In this document: positions 16,256-26,491 of the stretch, piece after piece
Numbering within the stretch: the first letter of the stretch is position 1
Layout of the letters: each line of letters starts with the position of its first letter
From: Fragilaria crotonensis
Taxonomy: Eukaryota; Bacillariophyta; Fragilariophyceae; Fragilariales; Fragilariaceae
NCBI GenBank assembly: GCA_022925895.1
Contig: JAKSYS010000551.1
Coordinates: 1 to 42,259 of the forward strand
DNA: 42,259 nucleotides
Reading direction: 5' to 3'
The notes under the pieces: model-generated
The model's input: only the letters and a program-made list of their open reading frames with translations
The model's database searches: none
What the model was told of the DNA's origin: nothing
Translations under genes and position numbers: made by a program

Positions 16256-18554
16256 TTAAAAGTCATCAAGGTGTGCATGGTTACGAGCAATGTGGTCCAA
16301 AAAGCACCGTTTTCCATTTTTCGTTGCACAAAGGAATACCACTTTTTCATTATCATTGCAGTCGCTACATTGCCAAGTCGTCTTCTTTTGGCACTCTTTA
16401 CATCGACCTTGGTACCTAAAGCTTGTCTTCTCACCATGAGCATTCTTGAGTCTCTTAACAGGAGTTAAATGGGTGAGGACACCCGCGCGTGCACATCCAT
16501 TTTCCACGGCCCTGATGCATACCTCTTGATATGACGTCCCATTCGGTGATGACCTCGGTCGTCGGGTTCCTTGTCCCCGAGAGTCGTAGCTATTGTCAAT
16601 CAATTCCTCTGCAAGGATTGAGTAAAATTCCTTTTGTAGACACTTCCTTTGGTTTCCTGCTGGCATTCTTGAAAGCATTGTAGACCAGCCATGTATCGAC
16701 AACAATCATGGCAAAGATAGATAGATTCACCCGAACGGACCAATCTTTCGTTTCAATCTTCTTCTCGATTCGGAGATCATCTTGACGATATCGATTGTGC
16801 CTGTCGATAGCACCACAAGTTGTATAATAAAGTTCGGCAATTTGAGGTTGCTTAATTGTCATCGTGATCTTCTCTGGAGGTGCGTTCGGATCTTGGCTCA
16901 CTTGCCGCCAGCGGCAGCGAGTATAAGGTGTTCCCTCCGATAGTGACCCTGCCGTCGCAATGAAGTACCTGCGTTCCCGATCCATCCACACAAACGCAGC
17001 CATAGCGGATCAACTCGTCCGCGGGATCCGAAGCGAGCGAAATCACCACGTTGATGGGTTCGACACTCGTGAGGTACGTTTTCGGAAAACCCTTTGTGGC
17101 TGTCTTGACAACGCCAATGAAACGAAGGCCATTCCGATAAAGCTCTTTCGCAGCACCGACCGAAGCAAAGTAAGAGTCTGCGCCAAACAATTCGATTAGA
17201 ACCAAACCAAGGTGATACGACACTTTTCAAAACTTGTGTACCGTGCAACAGACTTGATTCATTTGGTTCATCATCGTTGTTGTCATCCTCACCAACGAGG
17301 TCAATTCCCTTGACCAACTTCAAACGCAGCATGACTCCGCTGCGACCACATGCAGCGTTCTGGATTTCGCAGCCGTTCTCGGGCTTGCGATCGATTGCAA
17401 CGTATTGTGGGAGGCCTTGGTTGATCCAATGGCCTCCCTGCCCATACCAACGACTCATGGACTCATCGACACATATAGTGTCGGACGGAGAAAAGAAATT
17501 CGCTCTGTGATCATTGAAGTTGGCAACAAAGTCGTCCACCAACTTCCATCTGTACTGTTCTGTGGATTCGTTGTCAGCTCGTTGAGGAGGTTGCTTGCTC
17601 CACCTAACCGCGCGAAATAGAACATCGAATCTATGCTTGGACATTCCGGTGAGACCGAAGTGAGGTGCAGGTCGATACTTCATTGGTGCCACAGAACTCC
17701 ACAAACTCGCCCTGGAAGTAAATTCAAATGACGTCGTTAGTATCAGGATTCCAAAGAATTTAAGCATTTCCGAGCTGTTCGTTTGTATTCAGTCCCCACT
17801 TCGACAGTTCAGCGTTAGTCAAATCGACCATAGTGATGAGCTGCTTTGGAGGGAACATGAGAAGGAAAAATCAGCGCACTCATACCGTTTATCGCTGCCG
17901 AGTTTGTTGCTCCTGGAAACATGACCTCTCAATAACATTCCTCACACTCCACTGACGAGGTGGTACAACTCCATTCAATGGCAGTTCAGTGCTAGATGCC
18001 CTACGCCATTCAACATAGTGAACAATAGCAACAGGCCTCCGGCGGTCTTCTTGATCTGCTTGTGCTCGCGGCGCTGCAATTGTTGCTGTGGTATCAGCAG
18101 TAGTAGCTCCTACCCTCTCACACATCTCATCCGGCTCCTCATCTGAAGAACTCTGAAGTACATCACGCATTTCTTGAGTGCTCACTCCGGCATTTGAAGG
18201 TGCTCCGACCTCAATCGCTTCATTAGCAGGTTCGACGTTTCCAGTCCCGAGTGCAGTCACGGGTTCATTGTTCTCATCTCTCGTTGACTCTGCCTCAGCC
18301 AACTTGACCCCTCTGGAATTCAACTGGCACCTCTTTATAGTCCCACCACCAAGCTCGTAATCTGCGGTGATTAGAGTCGCGGGCCGCTTGCCGTTGCTCG
18401 ATGGAGCTGCATCAACTGAAACGACAGTCCCGTTAACGAACTTCGTTTTGGTGTTGGCTCCGTATCGCCGGTGGCACTCAGCCAGAGCTGTTACATGGTG
18501 AGCTTTTGCCTGCACCCTTGCTCCAATCACATAACGAGGATCCTTTCTGGCCAT
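16256..18554 (-). pseudogene. piggyBac-family transposase, several frameshifts
   Basis: The first ATG at 18554 opens an N-terminal region (ARKDPRYVIGARVQAKAHH; TTKF/NGTVVSVD; acidic Ser/Asp stretch) clean to about 17910. From there the family sequence is readable through frame changes near 17908, 17850, 17774, 17222, 17000 and 16625. Readable landmarks are PPKQLITMVDLTNAELSKWG, MLKFFGILILTTSFEF, CVDESMSRWYGQGG (first catalytic Asp), LIELFGADSYFASVGAAKEL (second Asp), FVWMDRERRYFIAT (third Asp) and CGAIDRHNRYRQDDLR. The C-terminus is the usual Cys/His zinc domain: CKECQKKTTWQCSDC, then FLCATKNGKRCFLDHIARNH. All catalytic acids survive; the frame does not. Several breaks are next to base runs, so sequencing or assembly error is possible. 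Confidence 0.85.
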
Positions 18555-18812
18555 TTTGAGCTCAGTTGCTGATGATCTGACGGAGGTGCAGCACTTCAAA
18601 GTTCATGGGCGAGCGACACCAAAAAACGACTAAAATTTGTAGGTGAAAAATTATAGTGTCCGAATATTTTTAATAACTCAACAACAACAATGATTGAGCA
18701 TGCCCCTATTTACGGCATGCCATCTACATGTGTTACGAGGAGATAGGCCAATCTTGGAGCCCAACGGAGGTTGTCAGAGAATAGGAGAAGCATATCCGAG
18801 GTTGGCAAATAC

Positions 18813-18869
18813 GGGGTTAATTAACCCCATTTGGGGTTAATTAACCCCGCCGGGAGGCTAGACACTAGT
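18813..18869 (-). repeat. right end of the piggyBac-type element: two TTAATTAA palindromes plus 20-bp inverted repeat
   Basis: Two perfect 16-bp palindromes (18813-18828, 18833-18848) are followed directly by the outer repeat, which is the exact reverse complement of the left one. Confidence 0.85.
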
Positions 18870-19195
18870 TGTATCTTAAAATCTTCGCCTGTGCAATCTT
18901 GTCCAACCAATGTACATTTGTGCATACAGATTCTTTTCTTTCTTGTACATCCGTTCAAGAGGAGTTCGTCAAGTCAACTGTCAACTATTGTACTCTGAGC
19001 TCTGAGTACTTCAAGTACCGTCTATCCTTGGTAGCCTGATTCTACTCACGAGTATGAGTACTATTTTGGAACAAATTTGATGAGGATCCACTTCCAGGAA
19101 GGCTTCGTGAACATCACAGCTTTTGTCCCACAATTCGACTTTGCACTGCACAACTCCGAAGACCTCTACCAACTTGTCGGGAAGATATTCACATC
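18870..19195. other. upstream region of membrane-protein paralogue 1
   Basis: No gene. The last 120 bp resemble the region before paralogue 2: CCACTTCCAGGAAG, and an identical run CAACTTGTCGGGAAGATATT just before each ATG. The promoter and leader were therefore duplicated with the gene. Confidence 0.6.
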
Positions 19196-20506
19196 ATGAC
19201 CGTCAGGGAACCGCCGGGCGAGGGGGGGGGCAAGACCGAATCCTCTCCGAGTAACTCGTCGCAACCTTCTGAAAACCAGGAATCATCAGCTACAGCGACA
19301 AGTACCGTGATAGACACTACCTTCACATCCAAGGCCATCCGCTCAAAGGGAGAAGCATCAACGAATGATCCTGGTACGGTACCAGTTATCTCATCGACGT
19401 CGAAGAAGGCATCATTGGACAAAGACAGCAAGAAGGAATGCAGCAAGTTGCAGCATGCCTCTATCACAAGGCCTTTCGCACCCACCATGCTCGCAAGCGC
19501 TCCAATTGAGCCTTCTTTGTTGGACCGCGATCTTGCTTCGAAAAAGAAGCGACGAAACACTCACGTTGGTGGTTCCATACCTGGGGCAATTCCGGTATTC
19601 CCGAAGGAAAACACGCCTCCTACGTCTGCCCATGACGTTCGCGACGAGACGTCCTTTACACTCGCTGAAAACAACATGGCCACGCAAAACGAGATTCACA
19701 TTCCGCATGCCTTTTCCGTCGACGATGCTCACTGCTACGCAGAAGCGGTCGTCACAAAGGATGTTGAAAATGGCGATCCCCCCACGAAAACAGAACCGCC
19801 CAAACGCTGGTCCCCTGCCATGCGTTATGGTATTATTGCTGCAGTACTGGTAGTCATTGCTCTGATTGTGATACTTGTGGTAGTGTTCGCAGTTAAGCCG
19901 TCTGGATCCAAATCACAATTTGTTCAGTATCAAGTCGCTTGGTCTGCCAGTCTGCCCCCAAACTTCTCCCCATCTACTGTCATCAGCGACCTCGAGCTAA
20001 CATGCCAAGCCGGTGGAATTCTGAAATCACCAGTCATCACTTCCCTGATTGACGAGCGCCCCCTCTGTCCCGCCGAAAGCGATTCTACGATTCTATGCAC
20101 ACAAACTCCATTTCAACAGGCGGACAGTGTTGTGGTAGTTGATGCCTTAATATCATTCCAATGCCACGGAGCATCGCCCGACCAGCTTGTTGGACAGGCG
20201 ACACTCTTTGACACTACCATTACCTACTCCGGCGGTACTTTCGGCAACGTGTATTTCGCCACCCATTTAATGGTTCTCCAGGCTGTGGACGCCCAGACAG
20301 GAACTCCTGATTCCGACAGTCAATGTTCGGATGATTTGTTGATTGTCCCGAATCCATCGGATCCATCCAACTCCACCAGTCTCCTGTTTTGTGGCAGTGG
20401 TGTCAGTTGTATTAGTGATGGCGTCAATGCCTGTGTGCTTGCATTGGAAGGGAGATCTGAAGTTCAACGCGCTCCTGTCAACAGCAAGCACATTCAAAAT
20501 GAGTAG
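19196..20506 (+). CDS. single-pass membrane protein with eight-cysteine ectodomain, paralogue 1
   Basis: This intact 436-residue protein is of no family I recognise. Residues 1 to about 205 are Ser/Thr/Pro-rich and probably disordered. They end in a conserved juxtamembrane block (EIHIPHAFSVDDAHCYAEAV) and a basic PPKRWSPAMR stop. One hydrophobic segment follows at about 210-232 (IIAAVLVVIALIVILVVVF). The last 200 residues hold eight cysteines, also present in paralogues 2 and 3 (in LTC, PLC, ILC, FQC, SQC, LFC, VSC, NAC), and sequons such as NST. No signal peptide is visible, so a cytosolic N-terminus and outside C-terminus are likely. A run of nine G at 19222-19230 in codons 9-12 is prone to slippage. 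It might be a cell-surface or endomembrane protein; no function can be given. Confidence 0.85.
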   Translation: MTVREPPGEGGGKTESSPSNSSQPSENQESSATATSTVIDTTFTSKAIRSKGEASTNDPGTVPVISSTSKKASLDKDSKKECSKLQHASITRPFAPTMLASAPIEPSLLDRDLASKKKRRNTHVGGSIPGAIPVFPKENTPPTSAHDVRDETSFTLAENNMATQNEIHIPHAFSVDDAHCYAEAVVTKDVENGDPPTKTEPPKRWSPAMRYGIIAAVLVVIALIVILVVVFAVKPSGSKSQFVQYQVAWSASLPPNFSPSTVISDLELTCQAGGILKSPVITSLIDERPLCPAESDSTILCTQTPFQQADSVVVVDALISFQCHGASPDQLVGQATLFDTTITYSGGTFGNVYFATHLMVLQAVDAQTGTPDSDSQCSDDLLIVPNPSDPSNSTSLLFCGSGVSCISDGVNACVLALEGRSEVQRAPVNSKHIQNE

Positions 20507-21357
20507 GTTCCGACACCTTTTTGAAATATACGGCGGTTGAAATCGAAGTCCTCTACGGTAGTACTAGATTTTATTGTTACAAATAGACTCTGTTGGCGGT
20601 CCTTTGTCGTCTTGTAGGATACCTTAGCTATCTTCAGCCATGCTTTCTCAACACCTCGTGAGCGTCCTCGTATTCGTCGCACTGGAACACCAAGAAGCAT
20701 CGGCTCGGTTTCGTTCGTCGTTATATCCCCTTTTCGCAGAATGTTACGTTGCAGCCCTACAGAGCACCATCCATACATCCATACCCTGTGCACCGACTTG
20801 GGCACATCGTACACCTTTTCGACGGCAAACTGCCAATATATATCTAACACTTTTATACCTGTCGTGCCCGCTTGCGAATTTCGTTGTGTGGCTGCTGATG
20901 GTAGTCTTTTGCAGCCGACCACCATAGGGCAGCCACAGGTGTCGCACGCAGATTATAATCGATATGCCGATGAATACAAATCAAAATCAAATGACTAGTG
21001 TGGTTGCGTTATTGGCCAAGTATACATGCAAGGATGCATGGTTGCATTATCGGATTTATCCTAGCAACTCTTTTCAATGTGCTAATGATGCATCAGTTTT
21101 GAGCCACTCTCAACGATTACTATAGCACACAAGCACAATCACTTGGGAGAGTTGACCCTGCTGAAGGCCATGGATGCTGAAAATCCATCAAGAATAGTAT
21201 CTGAAGTATGCTTTGAAGATTTGTGGAGGTCACTTGGTGTCACAAGATCTGTAGAGTGTGGTATGAAAGGTGTGTAGATACATTGGCAATGACAATGTCA
21301 ATGATGGCAAACTTCTGACCAGAAGCGCAGCAAGAGGGCATCAAATAATAAAACCTA
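20507..21357. other. 3' flank of paralogue 1 and spacer
   Basis: About 20580-20990 resembles the 3' flank of paralogue 3 (about 26540-26940). Shared landmarks include ACTGGAACACCAAGAAGCATC versus CTGGAACGACACGAAGCATC and CACATCGTACACC versus CACATTGTACAAT. It is therefore part of the duplicated segment. The remainder shows no gene. Confidence 0.55.
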
Positions 21358-21515
21358 TCCGATTAGGTTTCACCAATTTGACGTCAGCACGTACCAATCA
21401 GGATGCTCTCAGTATGTTACTGTCTTACTGTAGTACTGTATGTCAGTACGTTGAACGTGAAGACATCAGTACTGTGACGTGGGCGCTGACGTCAAATTGG
21501 TGAAACCTAATCGGA
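21358..21515. mobile_element. MITE-like element, 158 bp with 31-bp inverted repeats
   Basis: The 31-bp segment at 21358-21388 (beginning TCCGATTAGGTTTCACC) is repeated as an exact reverse complement at 21485-21515. The 96-bp interior has no open frame. Size and structure fit a miniature inverted-repeat transposable element. I could not find a clear target duplication, so the superfamily is open. Confidence 0.8.
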
Positions 21516-21858
21516 CCCACACAGCTCCATACCAGCTCACTGATAAATTGGCTTGTTTAACATTTTTACAGACAGAATGCATCATTCTGGGCACAAATAA
21601 CAGGAGTGCATTCACACACATTGAGAAGAAAATGTAAATCTCCTTGGCTGAAAGACATGTGCCAGTGAACTTACGGTTGTTTTCACTAAAATCAGAAGCA
21701 AGTGTCATGGCTCAGATTATGAGTTCCTTCTTTATTGATGGAAATATGGTGCCAAAAATAATCATTGATTTGCTCATGATGACATGACGATGCAGCAGAT
21801 GATGCATGTAAAGAAGACAAGGACCGTGCCTGTCACAGTTTATGTCATGATGTTGCTG

Positions 21859-22735
21859 GAGTCAATTCAATAGAAGCCAGCAAAGACGAGGTGGTTGTTG
21901 TGCTTGCAATCAACAACTGCGGTGCTCTTGCAATTGTGTTTCCCACAACGCGCGAAGAATGCGAAAACGCAGCTCAAGGGTTCTCCACCATCAGCAAAGG
22001 GGATTGCATTTTAAATCGCTGTTTTAGATGGGAACATTCTTGAAATTTATACACCACCAAGGAAGCAAGGTAGAAACGTACGTTCTTTCTTCTCTGGTCA
22101 TTATCAGATGCACGAGGATGTTAATGCTTGCGATCACAATTGTCTTCCTGTTCCTTTAAGTGAATGGACCGGTGTAATGGGCAATAGAGAAGCAGCAACT
22201 TTGAAACGGTTAATTGAATCCATGCTGCCGCAATTTTTGCACCATCGGTGATGATTGTTCTTACACTCCGATGGAGCATGCATCTTGTTCCTATGAACAG
22301 GTAAAAAGCTAGCAAATACCCAACGTCCTTAGTACAATAACTTCAATTGTTTTGCTTCACAGCTATGAAGAATACATATTGAGATGATTGCATTAGTTGG
22401 ACTTAGTATTGTGGTGAAAAAGGGGATTGCTATCATGATCACCATGTGTCAATCAAGATGTCAAGAGTGTAGCACTTCATGGTCATAATTGCCAGGCTAC
22501 ATACTAACACTTGCGTCAACGAGCGTTTGCTTGGCAGAGTCAAGCCTTTCAACATCAAGAGGCACAGTCGTACAGGTTACTCCAGCAAATGTTGTATTTG
22601 ACCAACACGACATGGCTAGTTTGCACGACACTGCTGCCACAGAAGAGTTCCGTGAAATGGAGTTAGCATTTCATAACCATAATCTAGTATCCACCAGTGA
22701 ATGGTGTCAATCATTGAGAGTTTACAGTTGACATG
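21859..22735 (+). pseudogene. decayed PIF/Harbinger-like (DDE_Tnp_4) transposase
   Basis: In shifting plus-strand frames a HARBI1-type transposase can be read. The order is EASKDEVVVVLAINNCGALA (21877 onward), VLDGNILEIYTPPRK followed by NVRSFFSGHYQMHEDVNACD (22021-22140), TLKRLIESMLPQFL (about 22200), IGDDCSYTPMEH (about 22245), and MSRV-stop-HFMVIIARLHTNTCVNERLL (about 22456-22530). This order matches the family's catalytic core and its C-terminal R-x-HFM-x-ARLHN-x-CxNERL region. At least three frameshifts and an in-frame TAG make it non-functional. A GTAAAA...CACAG stretch at about 22300-22363 might be an old intron. The family assignment comes from residual motifs and needs a profile search. 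Confidence 0.6.
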
Positions 22736-22739
22736 TCCT

Positions 22740-24172
22740 TGCTCAATCATCATAATGTGGCTGAAAAGGTAACAAGTGTTAGTAGTGAGTAAAACAAATA
22801 AGTAATGCTGATGGTATTGTACACTGGGGATTGGAATTGCAGTACGACCTTCTTAACTTCTTTGCTTGATAAAAAATGTGAATATAAAAGGGACTCTTCT
22901 TTCGTATTTACGCTTGTTGTTGGTACCGCTAAGGGTCTTTTTGCAATAAGTTTATAAGGGCTCACCTTTGCTATCATGGTATCGTACCCTGCTGGCTGGG
23001 TACTATTGAAATTGCAGTATTATCTTGGCTTCTTGCTTGATAACAAATGTGAAGATGAAAGGGGCTCTTCTTTCATTTTTACACTTGTTATTGGCACTAA
23101 GGGTCCTCTTGCAATAAGTTTATCAAGGTTCACCTAGCTAGGTTGCTCTTTGCTTCCGCCATCAACTTTTGCAACTCCCTAGTGTCACCTAATGCTTTTG
23201 TAACTTCCAGGTAAGCGTGGCTGGAAGTTGTAATTCTTCTGAGTAGCTTGCAAAGTCAACTTCCTACTGTCTTGCGCTTCCTACTGTCTTGCGAAGCCTC
23301 AGACAGACGCTTTCTTTACATTTCCTCGCCCTGTTCTTGTTTGATTTCCAACAAAAAAAGTTTGCGATTGCCATTGCTTCTTGACTTCATACAAGAAGCT
23401 GACAACTTGTCCATCATCAGAGCGCGGACGGTAGATGTTGACCTTCCATCCTTGCTGATTGTTGAACCTATAGGGAAATCGCATCCCTTCGGTCGACAAA
23501 AATTGGGCAAATTTCGGTGAACTGGTGAAGAAAAATCTAATAGAGGTTTCCATTGACAGGACTCAGAACCGGTTCTGAGTCAAAGGTACAACATGGATGA
23601 TCCTCGCTCATGTAGCAAAGATTGAACTTGCCGCGACATGACGGACAACGAAATTTCAGATTTCAGTCGCCCTTCGTCGCCCCAAGACCCAAGATCGGCG
23701 CGTATGGGCAAGTCGTGGCTGGTGGCATGCAACCTAATATATCATATACGAATACGTATATACTATATGCTAAAATCTTCGCATCACAGCATCAAGCTTT
23801 CCGGAATTGTATCCAGATAATGTGACACTTATGTGCATACGCAATGCAACTTCCGGTCCTTGGTAGACCAGATAATGTGGTTCCATGGAAAAATGCCGTG
23901 TTCTCCTAAAGCAGACCTACTTGAAACTTCAAATACAATATTCCCCACCCACGGGCCACGGTATGCTTCTACGCATTGTAGAATCAGGGGGAGTACGAGT
24001 AGTATCTTAACACGTTCAAATGTGACTGACGTTCCACTTCCAGGAAGACTTACGCGATCTTCACAGCTTTCGTCGCATTTCACAGTACTCGAATTATCCC
24101 ACAATTCGAATTGCACTGAGCAACTCCAAGTTACCAGATCATCTACCAACTTGTCGGGAAGATATTCACATC
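22740..24172. other. spacer and upstream region of paralogue 2
   Basis: It holds the duplication at 22836-23144 and a short copy (23637-23720) of the repeat also seen near 7349. The 160 bp before the paralogue 2 ATG are homologous to the paralogue 1 upstream region. Short frames here look like chance. Confidence 0.5.
22836..23144. repeat. diverged tandem duplication, unit about 165-180 bp
   Basis: Two non-coding copies (about 22840-22970 and 23010-23144) share, in order, GAATTGCAGTA-type DNA, CTTCTTTGCTTGATAA, ATGTGAA, GGACTCTTCTTTC, TTGTTGTTGG, CTAAGGGTC and GCAATAAGTTTAT. They differ by scattered substitutions and a few indels. Confidence 0.8.
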
Positions 24173-25471
24173 ATGACGGTCAGAGAACCGCCGAGTCAAG
24201 GGGGTAATACCGCACCCTCGCCGACTGGCTCGTCGCATCCTTCTTTAAACCAGGAAACATCGACTACAGCAACGAGTACCACGAGAGACAGTGCCTTCGC
24301 ATCCACGACGACTCGATCAAAGGGACAAGCATCAACTAATGATCCTGGTGCAACGCCAGTTATCCCATCCACGTCTATGAAGGCATCGTTGGACGAAAAC
24401 ACCAAGAAGGAATACAGCAAGTTACAGCATGCATCTGCTACAAGGCCTTTCGCGCCCAGCGCGTTCGCGAGCATTCCAAACGAGCCGGACCGCGATCTCG
24501 CTTCCAAAAGGCAGGCAAGAAACCCCGAAGTTGATGATTCCGTACCTGGAGCTATTCCGGTATTCCCCAAGGAAAACACGAATCCTTCCTCTCGTCGTGA
24601 AGATCTTGATCAGACGTCCTTCACCGTCGCTGACAACAACATGGCCACGCAAAGCGAGATTCACATTCCGCATGCCTTTTCCGTCGACGATGCTCACTGC
24701 TACGCAGAAGCGGTCGTCACAAATGATGTTGAAAATGGCGATGCCCCCACGGAAACAGAACCTCCCAAACGCTGGTCCCCTGCCAAGCGTTATGGTATTA
24801 TTGCTGCAGTACTGGTAGTCATTGCTCTGATTGTGACACTTGTGGTAGTGTTCGCAGTTAAGCCGTCTGGAGCCAAGTCACAATTTGTTCAGTATCAAGT
24901 CGCTTGGTCTGCCAGTCTGTCCCCTAACTTCTCCCCATCTACTGTCATCAGCGACCTCGAGTTAACATGCCAAGCCAGCGGAACTTTAAAATCACCAGTC
25001 ATCACTTCCCTGATTGGCGAGCGCCCCGTCTGCCCCGCCACAAGCGATTCTACAATTCTATGCACACAAACTCCATTTCAACAGACGGACAGTGTTGTGG
25101 TAGTTGATGCCTTAATATCATTCCAATGCCACGGAACATCGCCCGACCAGCTTGTTGGACAGGCGACACTCTTTGACACTACCATTACCTACTCCGGTGG
25201 TACTTTCGGTTTTGAGTACGGCGCCTCCCAGTTGATGGTGCTCCAGACTATTGACGCCAAGACAGGAACTCCCGTTTCGGATAGTCAATGTTCGGATATG
25301 AAATTGATTTTCCCTAATCCTTCGGATCCAACTAACTCCACCAGCCTACTGATTTGCGGCAGTTACGACACCTGTGTTAGTGATGGCGTCAATGAGTGTG
25401 AAATTTTTTTGCAATTGAGATCTGAAGTGCAGCGTTCTCCTGTCAACAGCATTCACATTCAAGATGAGTAG
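24173..25471 (+). CDS. single-pass membrane protein with eight-cysteine ectodomain, paralogue 2
   Basis: This intact 432-residue paralogue of the 19196-20506 product has the same plan. A Ser/Thr/Pro-rich N-terminus is followed by the conserved block EIHIPHAFSVDDAHCYAEAV, a basic PPKRWSPAKR motif and one membrane segment (IIAAVLVVIALIVTLVVVF). The ectodomain of about 200 residues has all eight cysteines at matching positions. The central third, from the juxtamembrane block to TLFDTTITYSGGTFG, is nearly identical to paralogue 1 at the nucleotide level. The N-terminal 140 and last 90 residues diverge strongly. The nine-G run of paralogue 1 is absent (CAAGGGGGTAAT). Function unknown. Confidence 0.85.
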   Translation: MTVREPPSQGGNTAPSPTGSSHPSLNQETSTTATSTTRDSAFASTTTRSKGQASTNDPGATPVIPSTSMKASLDENTKKEYSKLQHASATRPFAPSAFASIPNEPDRDLASKRQARNPEVDDSVPGAIPVFPKENTNPSSRREDLDQTSFTVADNNMATQSEIHIPHAFSVDDAHCYAEAVVTNDVENGDAPTETEPPKRWSPAKRYGIIAAVLVVIALIVTLVVVFAVKPSGAKSQFVQYQVAWSASLSPNFSPSTVISDLELTCQASGTLKSPVITSLIGERPVCPATSDSTILCTQTPFQQTDSVVVVDALISFQCHGTSPDQLVGQATLFDTTITYSGGTFGFEYGASQLMVLQTIDAKTGTPVSDSQCSDMKLIFPNPSDPTNSTSLLICGSYDTCVSDGVNECEIFLQLRSEVQRSPVNSIHIQDE

Positions 25472-25972
25472 AGGTACCTATTTGGAAGGTTGAAATTAAG
25501 TATTCTATAGACTGTCCTGTATGCGTTTTTGCTGTTTTCTCTGAGTGTCAACGTGGTCCTCCCTCATATAGAATCTCTACTTGTCATTTGTCTTTTCGTA
25601 GTATTGTACTGCTTTCGGAGCAACTGCAGTTGTGCGTTCTCAACGGTACGTGCATGCCACAGCGATCAGGATGGAACGTCATGCATGATTTCCTTTTTAT
25701 CGGTCATGCGGGACCGACAATAAGTATAGTGATCATCAAATGATATATGCTCTTTCGATCATAAAAGGTTGGGGTGCAATGATATCCCTCCCAATTATTC
25801 GCCAAACAGCCAATCTTCCCATCATCACTCCTCTGTCTACTGGCTCAACATCACTGCCATCTTGGATGCCTGTAGAGATCTACAATTAGCGACAGTACCT
25901 TCTCACCATTCATGGCCAGTCCAAAAGTCATTGGCCACACAGGTGCCCCTTTAGCATGATCATGCAAGTTGA
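25472..25972. other. spacer between paralogues 2 and 3
   Basis: No gene recognised. The first 60 bp after the paralogue 2 stop align loosely with the 3' flanks of paralogues 1 and 3 (ACCTATTT/TTCGAAAGG...TTGAAAT). I could not find the missing N-terminal and membrane-segment coding sequence of paralogue 3 here. Confidence 0.45.
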
Positions 25973-26491
25973 ATTACTGTCATCGGCGACCTCGAGGTTA
26001 CTTGCCAAGCCGGTGGCATTCTGAAGTCACCAGATACCACATCCTCGTTTGGCGTGAGCCCCTTCTGTCTCGCTGAAAACTATTCTACAATTCGATGCAG
26101 ACAACGTCCAGCACGACAGCCTGACAGTGACTTCGTGGTGGATTCTTTAACTACGTTCGATTGCCATGGAACGACCCCCGATCAGCTTGTTGCACAGGCC
26201 ACACTTTTTGACACGACCATTTCCGCCCCCGTTGGTTCTTTCGGTGATGTGTACTACGCCTCCCAGATAGTGATTCTCCAGTCTGGAAGTGCCGAATCGG
26301 ACAGTAAATGTTCGGATCAGTTGTTGATTCTCCCGAATCCTACTGATCCAACCAACTCCACCAGTTTCGTTGTTTGCGGCAGTGATGGCAGTTGTGTCAG
26401 TGATGGCGTCAATGCGTGTGACGTTTTCTTGGAAAGGAGATCTGATGTGCAGCGTGCTCCTTTGAAAAGCAACCTAATTCATGATGAGTAG
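25973..26491 (+). pseudogene. 5'-truncated paralogue 3 of the eight-cysteine membrane protein
   Basis: Homology begins abruptly at TVIGDLEVTCQAGGILKSP, corresponding to the start of the ectodomain, just after an in-frame TGA at 25971. From there to TAG at 26491 the frame is open, about 172 codons. It keeps all eight cysteines and the ending DVQRAPLKSNLIHDE. The N-terminal region, juxtamembrane block and membrane segment are missing. It is most simply a truncated duplicate. A role as a secreted ectodomain from an unseen upstream exon is possible but unsupported. Confidence 0.7.

Larger units (their letters stand above)
16069..18869. mobile_element. piggyBac-type DNA transposon
   Basis: A 20-bp inverted repeat (ACTAGTGTCTAGCCTCCCGG) lies at 16069-16088, and its exact reverse complement at 18850-18869. 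Just inside each end are palindromes of the form GGGGTTAATTAACCCC: 16095-16110, a partial one at 16119-16132, then 18813-18828 and 18833-18848. The interior carries a piggyBac-family transposase on the minus strand. The expected TTAA target duplication is not at the outer repeat; ACTAGT/CTAG is there instead. TTAA followed by CCCC does occur at the subterminal palindromes, so the true transposon boundary may be the inner one. Confidence 0.8.
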
